DNA of 8,544 nucleotides, taken from assembly GCA_947589525.1 (NCBI GenBank), contig CANQAW010000064.1:1-8544 (forward strand), read 5' to 3'. Below, piece after piece: positions 1 to 6,479 of this stretch; positions within the stretch are counted from its first letter, which is position 1; the number at the start of each line of letters is the position of its first letter. Below the pieces are notes generated by a model. That model worked only from the letters and a program-made list of their open reading frames with translations, was not told the DNA's origin and made no database searches. Source of the DNA: Candidatus Gastranaerophilales bacterium. GTDB lineage: Bacteria; Cyanobacteriota; Vampirovibrionia; Gastranaerophilales; Gastranaerophilaceae. The position numbers and the translations under genes were made by a program.

Positions 1-439
1 AATATTCAATTGTTTTGGAATTATTTGAATATTTTATCGCATTATCCAAAATATTAATAAACACCTGCTGAGTTTTGTCGTTATCAGACAGCGAATAAAC
101 GTCGGGCTTCAGCTCAAGCAAAAAATTAAAATCGCTTCTGTTTACTTTTACCATATCTATTGAAGCTTTTAACAGCCGATTAATATCGGTTTTAGCCAAA
201 ATTAAATTAGAAGAATTCGAATCCAATTTAGCAACGTTTAGCACATTTTCAACCAAATTAATAAGTCTTTGAGACTGTCCCAGAATAATATTTAAAAATT
301 CTTTCTTTTTATTGTCGTCTATCAATTCCCAAGATGTAAGCATTGTCTGGCAAAATCCCTTAATGCTGGTTAATGGCGTTCGAATTTCGTGCGATAGCGT
401 TGAAATAAATTCTTCTTTTATGTTTTCCTGAGTTTCCAT
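1..439 (-). CDS. Histidine kinase without a sensor domain (partial, C-terminus outside the window)
   Basis: The visible 146 residues are the dimerisation/phosphoacceptor domain and the beginning of the ATPase domain of a two-component sensor kinase. The H-box FISTLSHEIRTPLTSIKGF (residues 11-29) carries the phosphoacceptor His17. The N-box FINILDNAIKYS (residues 127-138) begins the HATPase_c domain; the rest lies beyond position 1. The start is fixed: the codon before ATG439 is the in-frame stop of mrnC. The protein therefore begins about 16 residues before its active histidine, with no room for a membrane, PAS or other input domain, so it is probably cytoplasmic and takes its signal from a partner. 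Stop and start abut (TAAATG), which suggests transcription and translation coupled to mrnC. The response regulator is not in view. The family is clear; the signal and target are unknown. Confidence 0.9.
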   Translation of the reverse strand, partial: METQENIKEEFISTLSHEIRTPLTSIKGFCQTMLTSWELIDDNKKKEFLNIILGQSQRLINLVENVLNVAKLDSNSSNLILAKTDINRLLKASIDMVKVNRSDFNFLLELKPDVYSLSDNDKTQQVFINILDNAIKYSNNSKTIEY

Positions 440-799
440 TTAAATTTTTATTCTTTCTTCAATTACCGAAAAAACCTGTTTTAATCTTTCTTTATTTTCC
501 ATATACCAATATCCTATTAATACTTCAAAAGAAGTTGCAAGGGAATGTATTTTAGGATTAGACTTTTTATTTATTGAAATTTTTAAATTTCGTCCTCTTC
601 TTTGAATTTCAAGTTCTTCTTCAGTCAATATATCCGATATCACATCTAAAATATTTGCCTGAGATTGCGCATTAACAAAAGATGTTGTAAGGGAGTGCAT
701 TTTTTGCAGAATTTTTGTTTTTTTTATAATTTTTTCCCGAATAAACAACTCCCAAACACAGTCACCAATGTAAGCGAAATGTTTTAAATCATAATTCAT
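440..799 (-). CDS. mrnC: Mini-ribonuclease III
   Basis: A 119-residue protein covering just the catalytic half of the RNase III fold, the usual size of the Mini-III family, which in Bacillus subtilis matures 23S rRNA ends. There is no double-stranded-RNA-binding domain. Family signatures are all present: AYIGDCVWELFIRE (residues 9-22, with the metal-binding Asp13 and Glu17), HSLTTSFVNAQSQA (35-48), RRGRN (67-71) and SFEVLIGYWY (90-99, with the second acidic residue Glu92). It should act as a cytoplasmic homodimer on structured rRNA precursors. No Shine-Dalgarno sequence is visible before the ATG; a -35/-10 pair instead places the likely transcription start on or next to the start codon, hinting at a leaderless message. 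The histidine kinase follows directly, in the same frame. Identification is confident; the rRNA role here is inferred from the family. Confidence 0.92.
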   Translation of the reverse strand: MNYDLKHFAYIGDCVWELFIREKIIKKTKILQKMHSLTTSFVNAQSQANILDVISDILTEEELEIQRRGRNLKISINKKSNPKIHSLATSFEVLIGYWYMENKERLKQVFSVIEERIKI

Positions 800-805
800 A
801 AATAA

Positions 806-834
806 ATGATAAAAAAAATTTATAATTTTGGCAA
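806..834 (-). promoter_or_regulatory. Candidate promoter of mrnC, possibly leaderless
   Basis: On the minus strand TTGCCA (834-829) is followed after 17 bases by TATCAT (811-806), each one or two mismatches from the sigma-70 consensus. The -10 ends 6 bases before the mrnC ATG, so transcription would begin at or next to the A of the start codon. The -35 is part of the near-palindrome TTGGCAA, so it could also serve the divergent gene on the plus strand, where I cannot identify a good -10. The region is very AT-rich, so chance matches are likely. Confidence 0.35.
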
Positions 835-866
835 TTTTTTAAAATAAATAAACTTTATTATTAAGT

Positions 867-872
867 AAGGAG
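867..872 (+). promoter_or_regulatory. Shine-Dalgarno site deciding the start of the 340-residue protein
   Basis: AAGGAG ends 12 bases before ATG885, a long but usable spacing. A nearer ATG at 875 is only 2 bases away and opens a different frame that stops after about 35 codons. An in-frame TGA at 876-878 rules out any start upstream of 885. Confidence 0.6.
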
Positions 873-884
873 TTATGAGTTTTA

Positions 885-1907
885 ATGTCAAACGAAGCAA
901 TAGGACAACCGATAGAAAACACATCTTTAACAAGCGGACTTGGAGGTTCACTGGCTTTTTCCGCAGGTATTACGACAATTAGCGGAACTACAGGCTCCGT
1001 GGTTCGAAACAGAGGAATTAGAAAAGCACTTGATGCAACAAAAAATTATAATAAAGTTTTAAGAGCATACGGTCAAAATGCTTCAGGTGATGTCTTTACA
1101 AAAAGTTTAAAAACCGCTTCAAATTACGAAAAATATAAAGACTTAGATTCCGCATATAAAAAACTTGCAAGAAAAGCCGCAAAACGAGGTGCTTCTCAGG
1201 AAGCAATCGATAATGCAAAAAAAGCTAAAGACGCATTTGACAGCGCAACAAAAAACCTTGAAAGCGGAAAAGACATTGCGGAAACAGCGATTAAATACGC
1301 TTCAAACAAAGGTCTTTTACAAGATACAAAAACATTATTCAAAGCTGAACTTAAAAATAAATTTGTCCTTGGAATAACTATTATTGGTGCAGTTCCTAGA
1401 ATTACACAGGAAGTAATTCCCGCTTTTAGAGAAAAAGGATTTTTTGAAGGAATTAAAACAACCGCAAAAGTAATTGTAAGAACGGGTGCCGATTTTATTT
1501 CAAATGCAGGCTTCTCCGCAATCGGAAGAGCCATAGGAACAACTGCAGGAATGATATTCGGACCTTTGGGAAGCGTTGTCGGCGGAACAATGGGCGATGT
1601 TATAGGAAGTTTCTTTTCCATGAAAATAATAAGCAAAATATTTGATAAAAAAGAAAATAATCAAAAACCTGTTCAAACAAAGCAAGAAATTGTTGAAAAT
1701 AAACAAGCTCAAGAAGAACCGGTTTCAAATACGCAAGAAATTGTTGAAAACGAACAAGTTCAAGAAGCGCCCGTTTCAAATACTCAAGAAATCGCACAAC
1801 CGCCTGAAATTAGCACTGAAAACAAATACATCAAAACAACAAATAAATATACGGGTATGACAAGCAGATATAAAGGAAATACGCCAAGAAAAGAATTTAT
1901 TGCTTAG
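885..1907 (+). CDS. Hypothetical protein with glycine-zipper-like hydrophobic region and tandem repeats
   Basis: I do not recognise a family. The 340 residues fall into four zones. Residues 1-40 are Gly/Ser/Thr-rich and low in charge. Residues 45-160 are Lys/Ala-rich and probably helical or coiled coil. Residues 160-250 are hydrophobic: a short segment (FVLGITIIGAV, 160-170), then a long Gly-spaced stretch (AIGRAIGTTAGMIFGPLGS, 212-230, continuing to about 249). This resembles glycine-zipper membrane hairpins found in pore-forming or membrane-associated proteins. The tail is hydrophilic, with two 17-residue repeats of the form QEIVENxQxQExPVSNT (267-283 and 284-300), then YxGxT-like motifs (TNKYTGMTSRYKGNT, about residues 319-333). 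No signal peptide is evident. The gene is monocistronic, divergent from mrnC, and overlaps the stop of the next minus-strand gene by 4 bases. Membrane association is inference only. Confidence 0.8.
   Translation: MSNEAIGQPIENTSLTSGLGGSLAFSAGITTISGTTGSVVRNRGIRKALDATKNYNKVLRAYGQNASGDVFTKSLKTASNYEKYKDLDSAYKKLARKAAKRGASQEAIDNAKKAKDAFDSATKNLESGKDIAETAIKYASNKGLLQDTKTLFKAELKNKFVLGITIIGAVPRITQEVIPAFREKGFFEGIKTTAKVIVRTGADFISNAGFSAIGRAIGTTAGMIFGPLGSVVGGTMGDVIGSFFSMKIISKIFDKKENNQKPVQTKQEIVENKQAQEEPVSNTQEIVENEQVQEAPVSNTQEIAQPPEISTENKYIKTTNKYTGMTSRYKGNTPRKEFIA
1683..1784 (+). repeat. Two 51-bp in-frame tandem repeats
   Basis: Units 1683-1733 and 1734-1784 encode QEIVENKQAQEEPVSNT and QEIVENEQVQEAPVSNT; a third partial unit begins at 1785 (QEIAQPP). 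The differences are few and partly silent, so the duplication is relatively recent. The unit is a multiple of three, so copy number could vary without breaking the frame. Confidence 0.9.
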
Positions 1908-2176
1908 CTTATATTCGTACCCAGCGCCTTTAAATTTTCATAAGGAACACCTGCTTCCGATAACTCTTCTGCGGTTATTCCGAAAAGGCTTATCATTTTT
2001 ACGGCATCTTTATAATTTGAAGCATTTTTTTTCTTTTTGGTATTAATAATTAAATTAAAAATTTCATTGACTGCGGATTCTCTTGTCATAAAATAACCGC
2101 TGTCGCTTTTTGTAAGAGTTCTTTTTTTACATTTACCCATAAATTTATTTTGCAATAATTTAAAAATTTTGTCCAT
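1904..2176 (-). CDS. Small hypothetical protein, helical C-terminal module
   Basis: A 90-residue protein of unknown function. The N-terminus is basic (KFMGKCKKRTLTK). Residues 30-53 look helical (RESAVNEIFNLIIN and a run of four lysines). The C-terminus, AVKMISLFGITAEELSEAG followed by VPYENLKAL, has the look of a compact helical or helix-turn-helix-like module. There is no signal peptide or membrane segment. The start is uncertain: ATG2176 gives 90 residues, but in-frame ATGs exist at residues 13 and 30, none with a clear Shine-Dalgarno sequence. The gene converges on the 340-residue gene with a 4-base stop overlap (1904-1907) and is divergent from the RelA/SpoT-like gene, sharing an 81-base promoter region with it. 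Sensible composition for its whole length argues that it is real; no function can be assigned. Confidence 0.65.
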   Translation of the reverse strand: MDKIFKLLQNKFMGKCKKRTLTKSDSGYFMTRESAVNEIFNLIINTKKKKNASNYKDAVKMISLFGITAEELSEAGVPYENLKALGTNIS

Positions 2177-2184
2177 AAGTTGTA

Positions 2185-2190
2185 TATAAT
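2185..2190 (+). promoter_or_regulatory. Candidate -10 element for the RelA/SpoT-like gene
   Basis: A perfect TATAAT lies 67 bases before the start codon, with no convincing -35 at the right distance. The same bases, read on the other strand, give TATATA ending 6 bases before the start of the divergent 90-residue gene, so the site could be a shared, mutually exclusive promoter core. A second plus-strand option, TTGACG at 2217-2222, lacks a good -10. Confidence 0.3.
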
Positions 2191-2257
2191 TGTAAAAATT
2201 ACGGCAAAAATTTTTTTTGACGGGTTTTTAACAATAGTCACATAAAGGAAAACAAAT

Positions 2258-3454
2258 ATGCTTACAATAAACCCGTATTTTAGTTTTAAAAATAATACCA
2301 TAAGAAATTTTCAAAGAACAAATTTAAATAATTCAAATTTAAACAACTCAAAGCCTGCTTTTTTAAAGCAAGATACAATAAGCTTCGGCAACACATTAAA
2401 TCGTGCTTTGTTAAATGCAATTGATAATCTTGAGCAATGCAGGATATTATCGCAAAATGCACAAAGAGCTTCCGGGGATTTAGGCAAAGTTTTGTCTCAG
2501 TATATAAACACGCAAACGGATAAAAATTTAGCCAAAGTTGTTGCACAAGTTGACCAAAGAGTCAAAAGTGCGGAAAGCATCAGAGAAAAAACTACGGAAG
2601 TTTTTGAAAATGAATTTGATAATGAAGAGCCCAATTTCTTTAATATCAAAAAATATCAATCAATCAAAACCAGAATAAGGGATATTATAGGCGCAAGAAT
2701 TATTCTTAAAAATGCGGAACAATTTAACGGAGATGTTGTGCTTGATAAAATAATACAAGCCGTAAAAGAAGGAAAATTAAAAATAATAGGTATTGAAAAC
2801 TATTCTCCAAGCGGACTTAGTCAGGATTTGCAATATTTCAGCTCCCAAAAATTAAAAGAGCTTGAAACTGCCGTTAATAATTCAAAATCGCCAAATGAAT
2901 CCAAAATTAAAATAGACAAAAAAAATAAAAGCACGGGATACATGGCTCTGCATCTCGATATAGACTTATCTGACGCAAACCGCTATACGACAAGTCAGGA
3001 TAATTATTTTGGCGAAATACAAATTTTAGGCAAAGATGTACTTGCCCTTAAAGAAGTTGAAGATTTTTGTTATAAATTAAAAAGCAAAAAGAATATAAAC
3101 GGCGGAAGTAAAAGCTACGAAGCTTTCAGAAATCATTTTCTAAAATACTATAATTACGGAAACAAAGAATTAGTTGAAGCTTTTAACAGATACACAAAAG
3201 AAGCTTATATTATCCAAAGAAAGAAAAACGGCTTAACCATAGAAGAAACCCAAAAAGATTTACTTCCCACAATAAAAGAGTGCAATCTTGAAGGCAAAAT
3301 CCCGATAGAGCTTGATTTTAATATTTTAAGAGCAATAAAAGACCGCTGCGATGAAATAGATAAAATCACCTCTGACCCTCAGGGAAGTTTGGAAAAAATT
3401 ATTGCGGAAAATAAAAAGAATGTTTCCAAAGCGGACTCAAATAATAAACATTAG
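2258..3454 (+). CDS. Stand-alone RelA/SpoT-fold nucleotidyltransferase (small alarmone synthetase-like)
   Basis: A 398-residue protein whose centre (about 100-280) matches the RelA/SpoT synthetase domain. In order: RVKSAESIREKT (101-112, like the nucleotide-binding RxKSxxS segment), RIRDIIGARIIL (139-150, metal-binding Asp142), IIGIENY (176-182), KSTGYMALHLDI (224-235) and GEIQILGKDV (252-261, catalytic-type Glu253 and Gln255). This family transfers pyrophosphate from ATP to GDP/GTP, or in some toxins to tRNA or other nucleotides. There is no HD hydrolase, TGS or ACT domain. The first 45 residues form an Asn-rich leader (NPYFSF, PAF, DTISFG); about 120 C-terminal residues are charged and unassigned. 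AAAGGA at 2244-2249 supports the start. No adjacent gene looks like a typical antitoxin, unless the divergent 90-residue protein is one. Fold assignment is firm; product and role are unknown. Confidence 0.8.
   Translation: MLTINPYFSFKNNTIRNFQRTNLNNSNLNNSKPAFLKQDTISFGNTLNRALLNAIDNLEQCRILSQNAQRASGDLGKVLSQYINTQTDKNLAKVVAQVDQRVKSAESIREKTTEVFENEFDNEEPNFFNIKKYQSIKTRIRDIIGARIILKNAEQFNGDVVLDKIIQAVKEGKLKIIGIENYSPSGLSQDLQYFSSQKLKELETAVNNSKSPNESKIKIDKKNKSTGYMALHLDIDLSDANRYTTSQDNYFGEIQILGKDVLALKEVEDFCYKLKSKKNINGGSKSYEAFRNHFLKYYNYGNKELVEAFNRYTKEAYIIQRKKNGLTIEETQKDLLPTIKECNLEGKIPIELDFNILRAIKDRCDEIDKITSDPQGSLEKIIAENKKNVSKADSNNKH
2321..2350 (+). repeat. 15-bp tandem duplication encoding NLNNS twice
   Basis: Two 15-base units (2321-2335 and 2336-2350) encode NLNNS-NLNNS at residues 22-31 of the RelA/SpoT-like protein. 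The units differ at two silent positions. It lies in the leader, between the NPYFSF and DTISFG motifs, where length seems unconstrained. Confidence 0.85.
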
Positions 3455-3496
3455 TTTTTAACTTGTATTTTTAACATTTTTGCTTCATTATAGAAA

Positions 3497-3502
3497 TATA
3501 AT
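3497..3502 (+). promoter_or_regulatory. Candidate -10 element of the pgi-decarboxylase operon
   Basis: A perfect TATAAT sits 21 bases before the pgi start and just ahead of a strong ribosome-binding site (AAGGGGAG, 3509-3516, 7 bases before the ATG). No good -35 is seen at 16-18 bases; TTGCTT at 3480 is too close. The untranslated leader would be only about 15 bases. Confidence 0.35.
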
Positions 3503-3523
3503 AAGCAAAAGGGGAGAAATATA

Positions 3524-4747
3524 ATGACAAATGCTACTGTTGAAGTTGTAAAAAAATGCTGCTGCGGTGCTTTTAAAGAATTATCTCAAAAAGCAGTCGA
3601 AGATATTAAATCTCGTGCCGGAAAGCAGGGTCAATTTCTAAATTGGATTGAAGTTTTACAAAATATTGAACTTCAAAACCTTGATAACATGGAAGCTCTT
3701 GTAAAAAGCGCAAAACAAGATAAATATACAGACCTTGCAATTTTAGGTATCGGCGGTTCTCGCCACACAACCGAAAACATAACAAAACTTTTGGGAATTG
3801 AAAAACACGTTCATTTCTTTTCTTCTGTTGAACCATTAAGTTTTGACAGATTTATAAAAACTCTGAATTTGGATAAAACCTTGTTTTTAGTTGTTTCAAA
3901 ATCGGGCGGAACGCTTGAAACAACGGTAGGCTACCAAAAAACAAAAGAAGTGCTCGAAAAACACCTTAATTCGAAAGATACTTCAGAGAATTTCGTTGCA
4001 ATGACGGATAAGAATTCCGAAAAATCAGCGTTAAGAAGAATTGTTGATTCGGGCGAAATTAAACTTTCGGGTTTTGTTCATGATGATGTCGGCGGAAGAT
4101 TTTCAATTTTTGATGATGCTACAATATTTACGCTTTTATTTTTGGGAATTTCAAAAGAAGATGTCATAGAACTTTTAAATTCCTCTCTGGAAGCGCAAAA
4201 AGAATTTTTAAACCCTGATATCGAACAAAATGAAGCTCTTCAACTTGCAAAATTTAATATCAAAGCAAAAAATATGGGCAAAAATAAACACTTTGTTGAA
4301 TATTTCGGAGATGAATTTTTCGGAACAACTTTATGGGAAAAACAACTTAAAAATGAATCCCTAAAATCAAGAATTTCAACGGATACAAACGTAGGCCCCG
4401 GATATCTTCACTATAACGCCGAAGCCGATTTAGACATTAATAACAATGATTCATTCTTTACTTTTGTTTATGTAAAATCATCGGATAAAGTTCTAAACGC
4501 TGTTATGACAGGCGTAATAAGCGCCTATAGCGCACAGCATCCTGTTTCTAAAATTGTTTTGGAAGATTTATCAATGAAATCAATTGCAAGATTTATTGAA
4601 TTAAAGCATTTTGAAACACTTTACACAGGCTGGATTTTAAGAGCTCAAAAAGCAAACTTCACACCTTCCGATATCGCTTTGGATGAAGTTTTACAGCCTA
4701 ACGTTGAAAAATACAAAAAAGAAGTTAAAAAAGCTCTTAACGCCTAA
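3524..4747 (+). CDS. pgi: Glucose-6-phosphate isomerase
   Basis: Interconverts glucose 6-phosphate and fructose 6-phosphate in glycolysis. The 407 residues contain both sugar-isomerase (SIS) domains: LAILGIGGSRHT (71-82), the phosphate-binding loop VVSKSGGTLETT (123-134), and VGGRFSIFDD (189-198) with the catalytic-type Arg192. The WEKQLKNES segment (271-279) corresponds to the glutamate-bearing motif, GYLHYNAEADL (293-303) to the active-site histidine region, and QPNVEKYKKEVK (391-402) to the C-terminal lysine region. The protein is shorter than the common 440-550-residue forms but has no internal break. A KKCCCG cluster near the N-terminus (10-15) is unusual. The ribosome-binding site AAGGGGAG is strong. 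The decarboxylase gene starts 20 bases after the stop, so the two are probably co-transcribed. Confidence 0.95.
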   Translation: MTNATVEVVKKCCCGAFKELSQKAVEDIKSRAGKQGQFLNWIEVLQNIELQNLDNMEALVKSAKQDKYTDLAILGIGGSRHTTENITKLLGIEKHVHFFSSVEPLSFDRFIKTLNLDKTLFLVVSKSGGTLETTVGYQKTKEVLEKHLNSKDTSENFVAMTDKNSEKSALRRIVDSGEIKLSGFVHDDVGGRFSIFDDATIFTLLFLGISKEDVIELLNSSLEAQKEFLNPDIEQNEALQLAKFNIKAKNMGKNKHFVEYFGDEFFGTTLWEKQLKNESLKSRISTDTNVGPGYLHYNAEADLDINNNDSFFTFVYVKSSDKVLNAVMTGVISAYSAQHPVSKIVLEDLSMKSIARFIELKHFETLYTGWILRAQKANFTPSDIALDEVLQPNVEKYKKEVKKALNA

Positions 4748-4767
4748 AATATCTGAAAGCATTAACA

Positions 4768-6402
4768 ATGACAAAAATAACAATCGCATCTTATTTGATT
4801 AAACAACTGGGAAAGCTCGATATTACGGAAATTTTCGGGCTTCCCGGGGATTATAATTTTGAAATAGTTGAAACTATTGAAAAAAACCAAAATGTAAATT
4901 GGATAGGTTCAACAAACGAACTAAACGGCGCATACTGCGCTGACGGTTACGCAAGACAAAAAGGCTACGGCGCAATAGTAACAACATTCGGTGTAGGAGA
5001 ATTGTCCGCAATCAATGCTATTTCGGGAAGTTACGCCGAAAATGTTCCCGTGATGATGATAGCGGGTGTTCCCGAAACAAAATTTATCAAAAATAACACT
5101 CTTTTACACCACAGCCTTCCAAATAATTACAAAGCTTTCTATAACTGTTATAAAAACGTTGTTGAGGCTTGTGCTTTTTTAGATTTCAAAAATGCAAAAT
5201 CCGAAATAGACAGGTTAATTAATACAATGGTTAAAACAAAAAAGCCTGTCTATATCGCAATTCCTCAAGATGTTGCAATCTCTGAAATTGAAGATATAAA
5301 TAACGAAATTAAACATCCCTCATCCGATAAACAAATTTTAAATAAAGCAGTCGATAAAATAATTGAAGAAATTGAAAAATCAAAATCACCCTGCGTTATA
5401 GCAGATATTTTAGCTCACAGATTTGAAGCAAGAAAAGAAGTTAATGATTTTCTATGTAAAACAAAAATTCCAAGCACCTGTTTTATTCGAGGAATTGATG
5501 TTATAAATACAAATACTCCTAATTTTTTGGGTTGCTACGTTGGAAGTAAAGCAAACGCAAAAGCCTATAACCTTGTTAATTCATCAGATTGCATTATTTG
5601 TTTCGGAGGAGTAATTTCTGATTTAAACACGCAAGGCTTTGATTTTAAATTTAATATTAATGATATTATCGCAATAAACGCTGACTTTGTTAAAATCAGA
5701 GGCAAAAAATACAATAATATTTTAATTAAAGACGTTATAAAAGAACTTATAAATAAAACCAATTACAAATCAAAAGAAAATTTTGAACGTGATTTTATAT
5801 ACAAAGAATTGAAAAAAGCAGATGATGAAAAATTAAATTATGAATATCTATACCCTCGTTTAGAAAAATTTTTAAAAGAAAATGATACCTTTATAAACGA
5901 AGTAGGGCTTACTTCTTTCGGTACAATGCCGATGAAATTACCGCAAAATATAGACATTCACAATCAAATGCTCTGGGGTTCAATAGGGTGGGCAACGCCT
6001 TGCGCATTCGGGTGTTCAATTGCCGATAGAAAAAGAAGAACAATTTTAATCACGGGGGACGGTTCTTTTCAACTCACTGCGCAGGAAATTTCCGCAATGA
6101 TGAGATATAAAGTAAACCCTGTAATTTTTATAATAAATAACAAAGGCTACACGGTAGAAAGGCTTCTTTGCGGGGATTATCAGGCAAAATATAACGATAT
6201 AGCCGATTGGAACTATTCAAAACTGCCTGAAGTATTTGCAGGAGAATGTTTCAGCGCTAAAGTTAAAACAAATAAAGAATTAGATGAAATCTTGGAAAAA
6301 ATTGAAAGTTTTGATAACAAAAAAATGTGTTTAACGGAACTTATCTTAGACCCTTACGAATACCCCGAACTTGCGCAGATTATTAATAAACATAAATACT
6401 AA
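4768..6402 (+). CDS. Thiamine-diphosphate-dependent 2-keto acid decarboxylase (pyruvate/indolepyruvate type)
   Basis: A full-length 544-residue enzyme that removes CO2 from a 2-keto acid to give an aldehyde. Catalytic residues known from Zymomonas pyruvate decarboxylase are all present: Asp28 in GLPGDYN, the cofactor-activating Glu51 in ELNGAYCADGYAR, the HH pair 114-115 in LLHHSL, and Glu464 in NNKGYTVERL. The cofactor/Mg motif is GDGSFQLTAQEIS (430-442) through Asn458. The middle domain (about 190-350) is typical. WGSIGWATP (403-411) matches this family rather than acetolactate synthase. I cannot separate pyruvate from indole-, phenyl- or branched-chain keto acid substrates by eye. The Shine-Dalgarno (GAAAG, 8 bases before ATG) is weak, consistent with coupling to pgi 20 bases upstream. 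The pairing with pgi favours a fermentative, acetaldehyde/ethanol-forming role; no alcohol dehydrogenase gene is in view. Confidence 0.93.
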   Translation: MTKITIASYLIKQLGKLDITEIFGLPGDYNFEIVETIEKNQNVNWIGSTNELNGAYCADGYARQKGYGAIVTTFGVGELSAINAISGSYAENVPVMMIAGVPETKFIKNNTLLHHSLPNNYKAFYNCYKNVVEACAFLDFKNAKSEIDRLINTMVKTKKPVYIAIPQDVAISEIEDINNEIKHPSSDKQILNKAVDKIIEEIEKSKSPCVIADILAHRFEARKEVNDFLCKTKIPSTCFIRGIDVINTNTPNFLGCYVGSKANAKAYNLVNSSDCIICFGGVISDLNTQGFDFKFNINDIIAINADFVKIRGKKYNNILIKDVIKELINKTNYKSKENFERDFIYKELKKADDEKLNYEYLYPRLEKFLKENDTFINEVGLTSFGTMPMKLPQNIDIHNQMLWGSIGWATPCAFGCSIADRKRRTILITGDGSFQLTAQEISAMMRYKVNPVIFIINNKGYTVERLLCGDYQAKYNDIADWNYSKLPEVFAGECFSAKVKTNKELDEILEKIESFDNKKMCLTELILDPYEYPELAQIINKHKY

Positions 6403-6479
6403 GATTTTATCGAATTTAGTATTTTTATAATTAAAAAAATCTGCATATTATAGAAGCGTATATAAAAATACTCTGTCTC

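Noticed and set aside
875..982. ATG at 875 as a short leader peptide before the 340-residue gene
   Set aside because: It is only 2 bases from the Shine-Dalgarno site, and the roughly 35 codons have no plausible composition.
1196..1860. Several open frames on both strands inside the 340-residue gene
   Set aside because: They are shadows of the repetitive A-rich coding sequence; the frame at 885-1907 has the ribosome-binding site and coherent composition.
6402..6442. Terminator after the decarboxylase (AGATTTT ... AAAATCT)
   Set aside because: The stem is AT-only, the loop is about 27 bases and there is no T-run after it; chance pairing in AT-rich DNA is likely.
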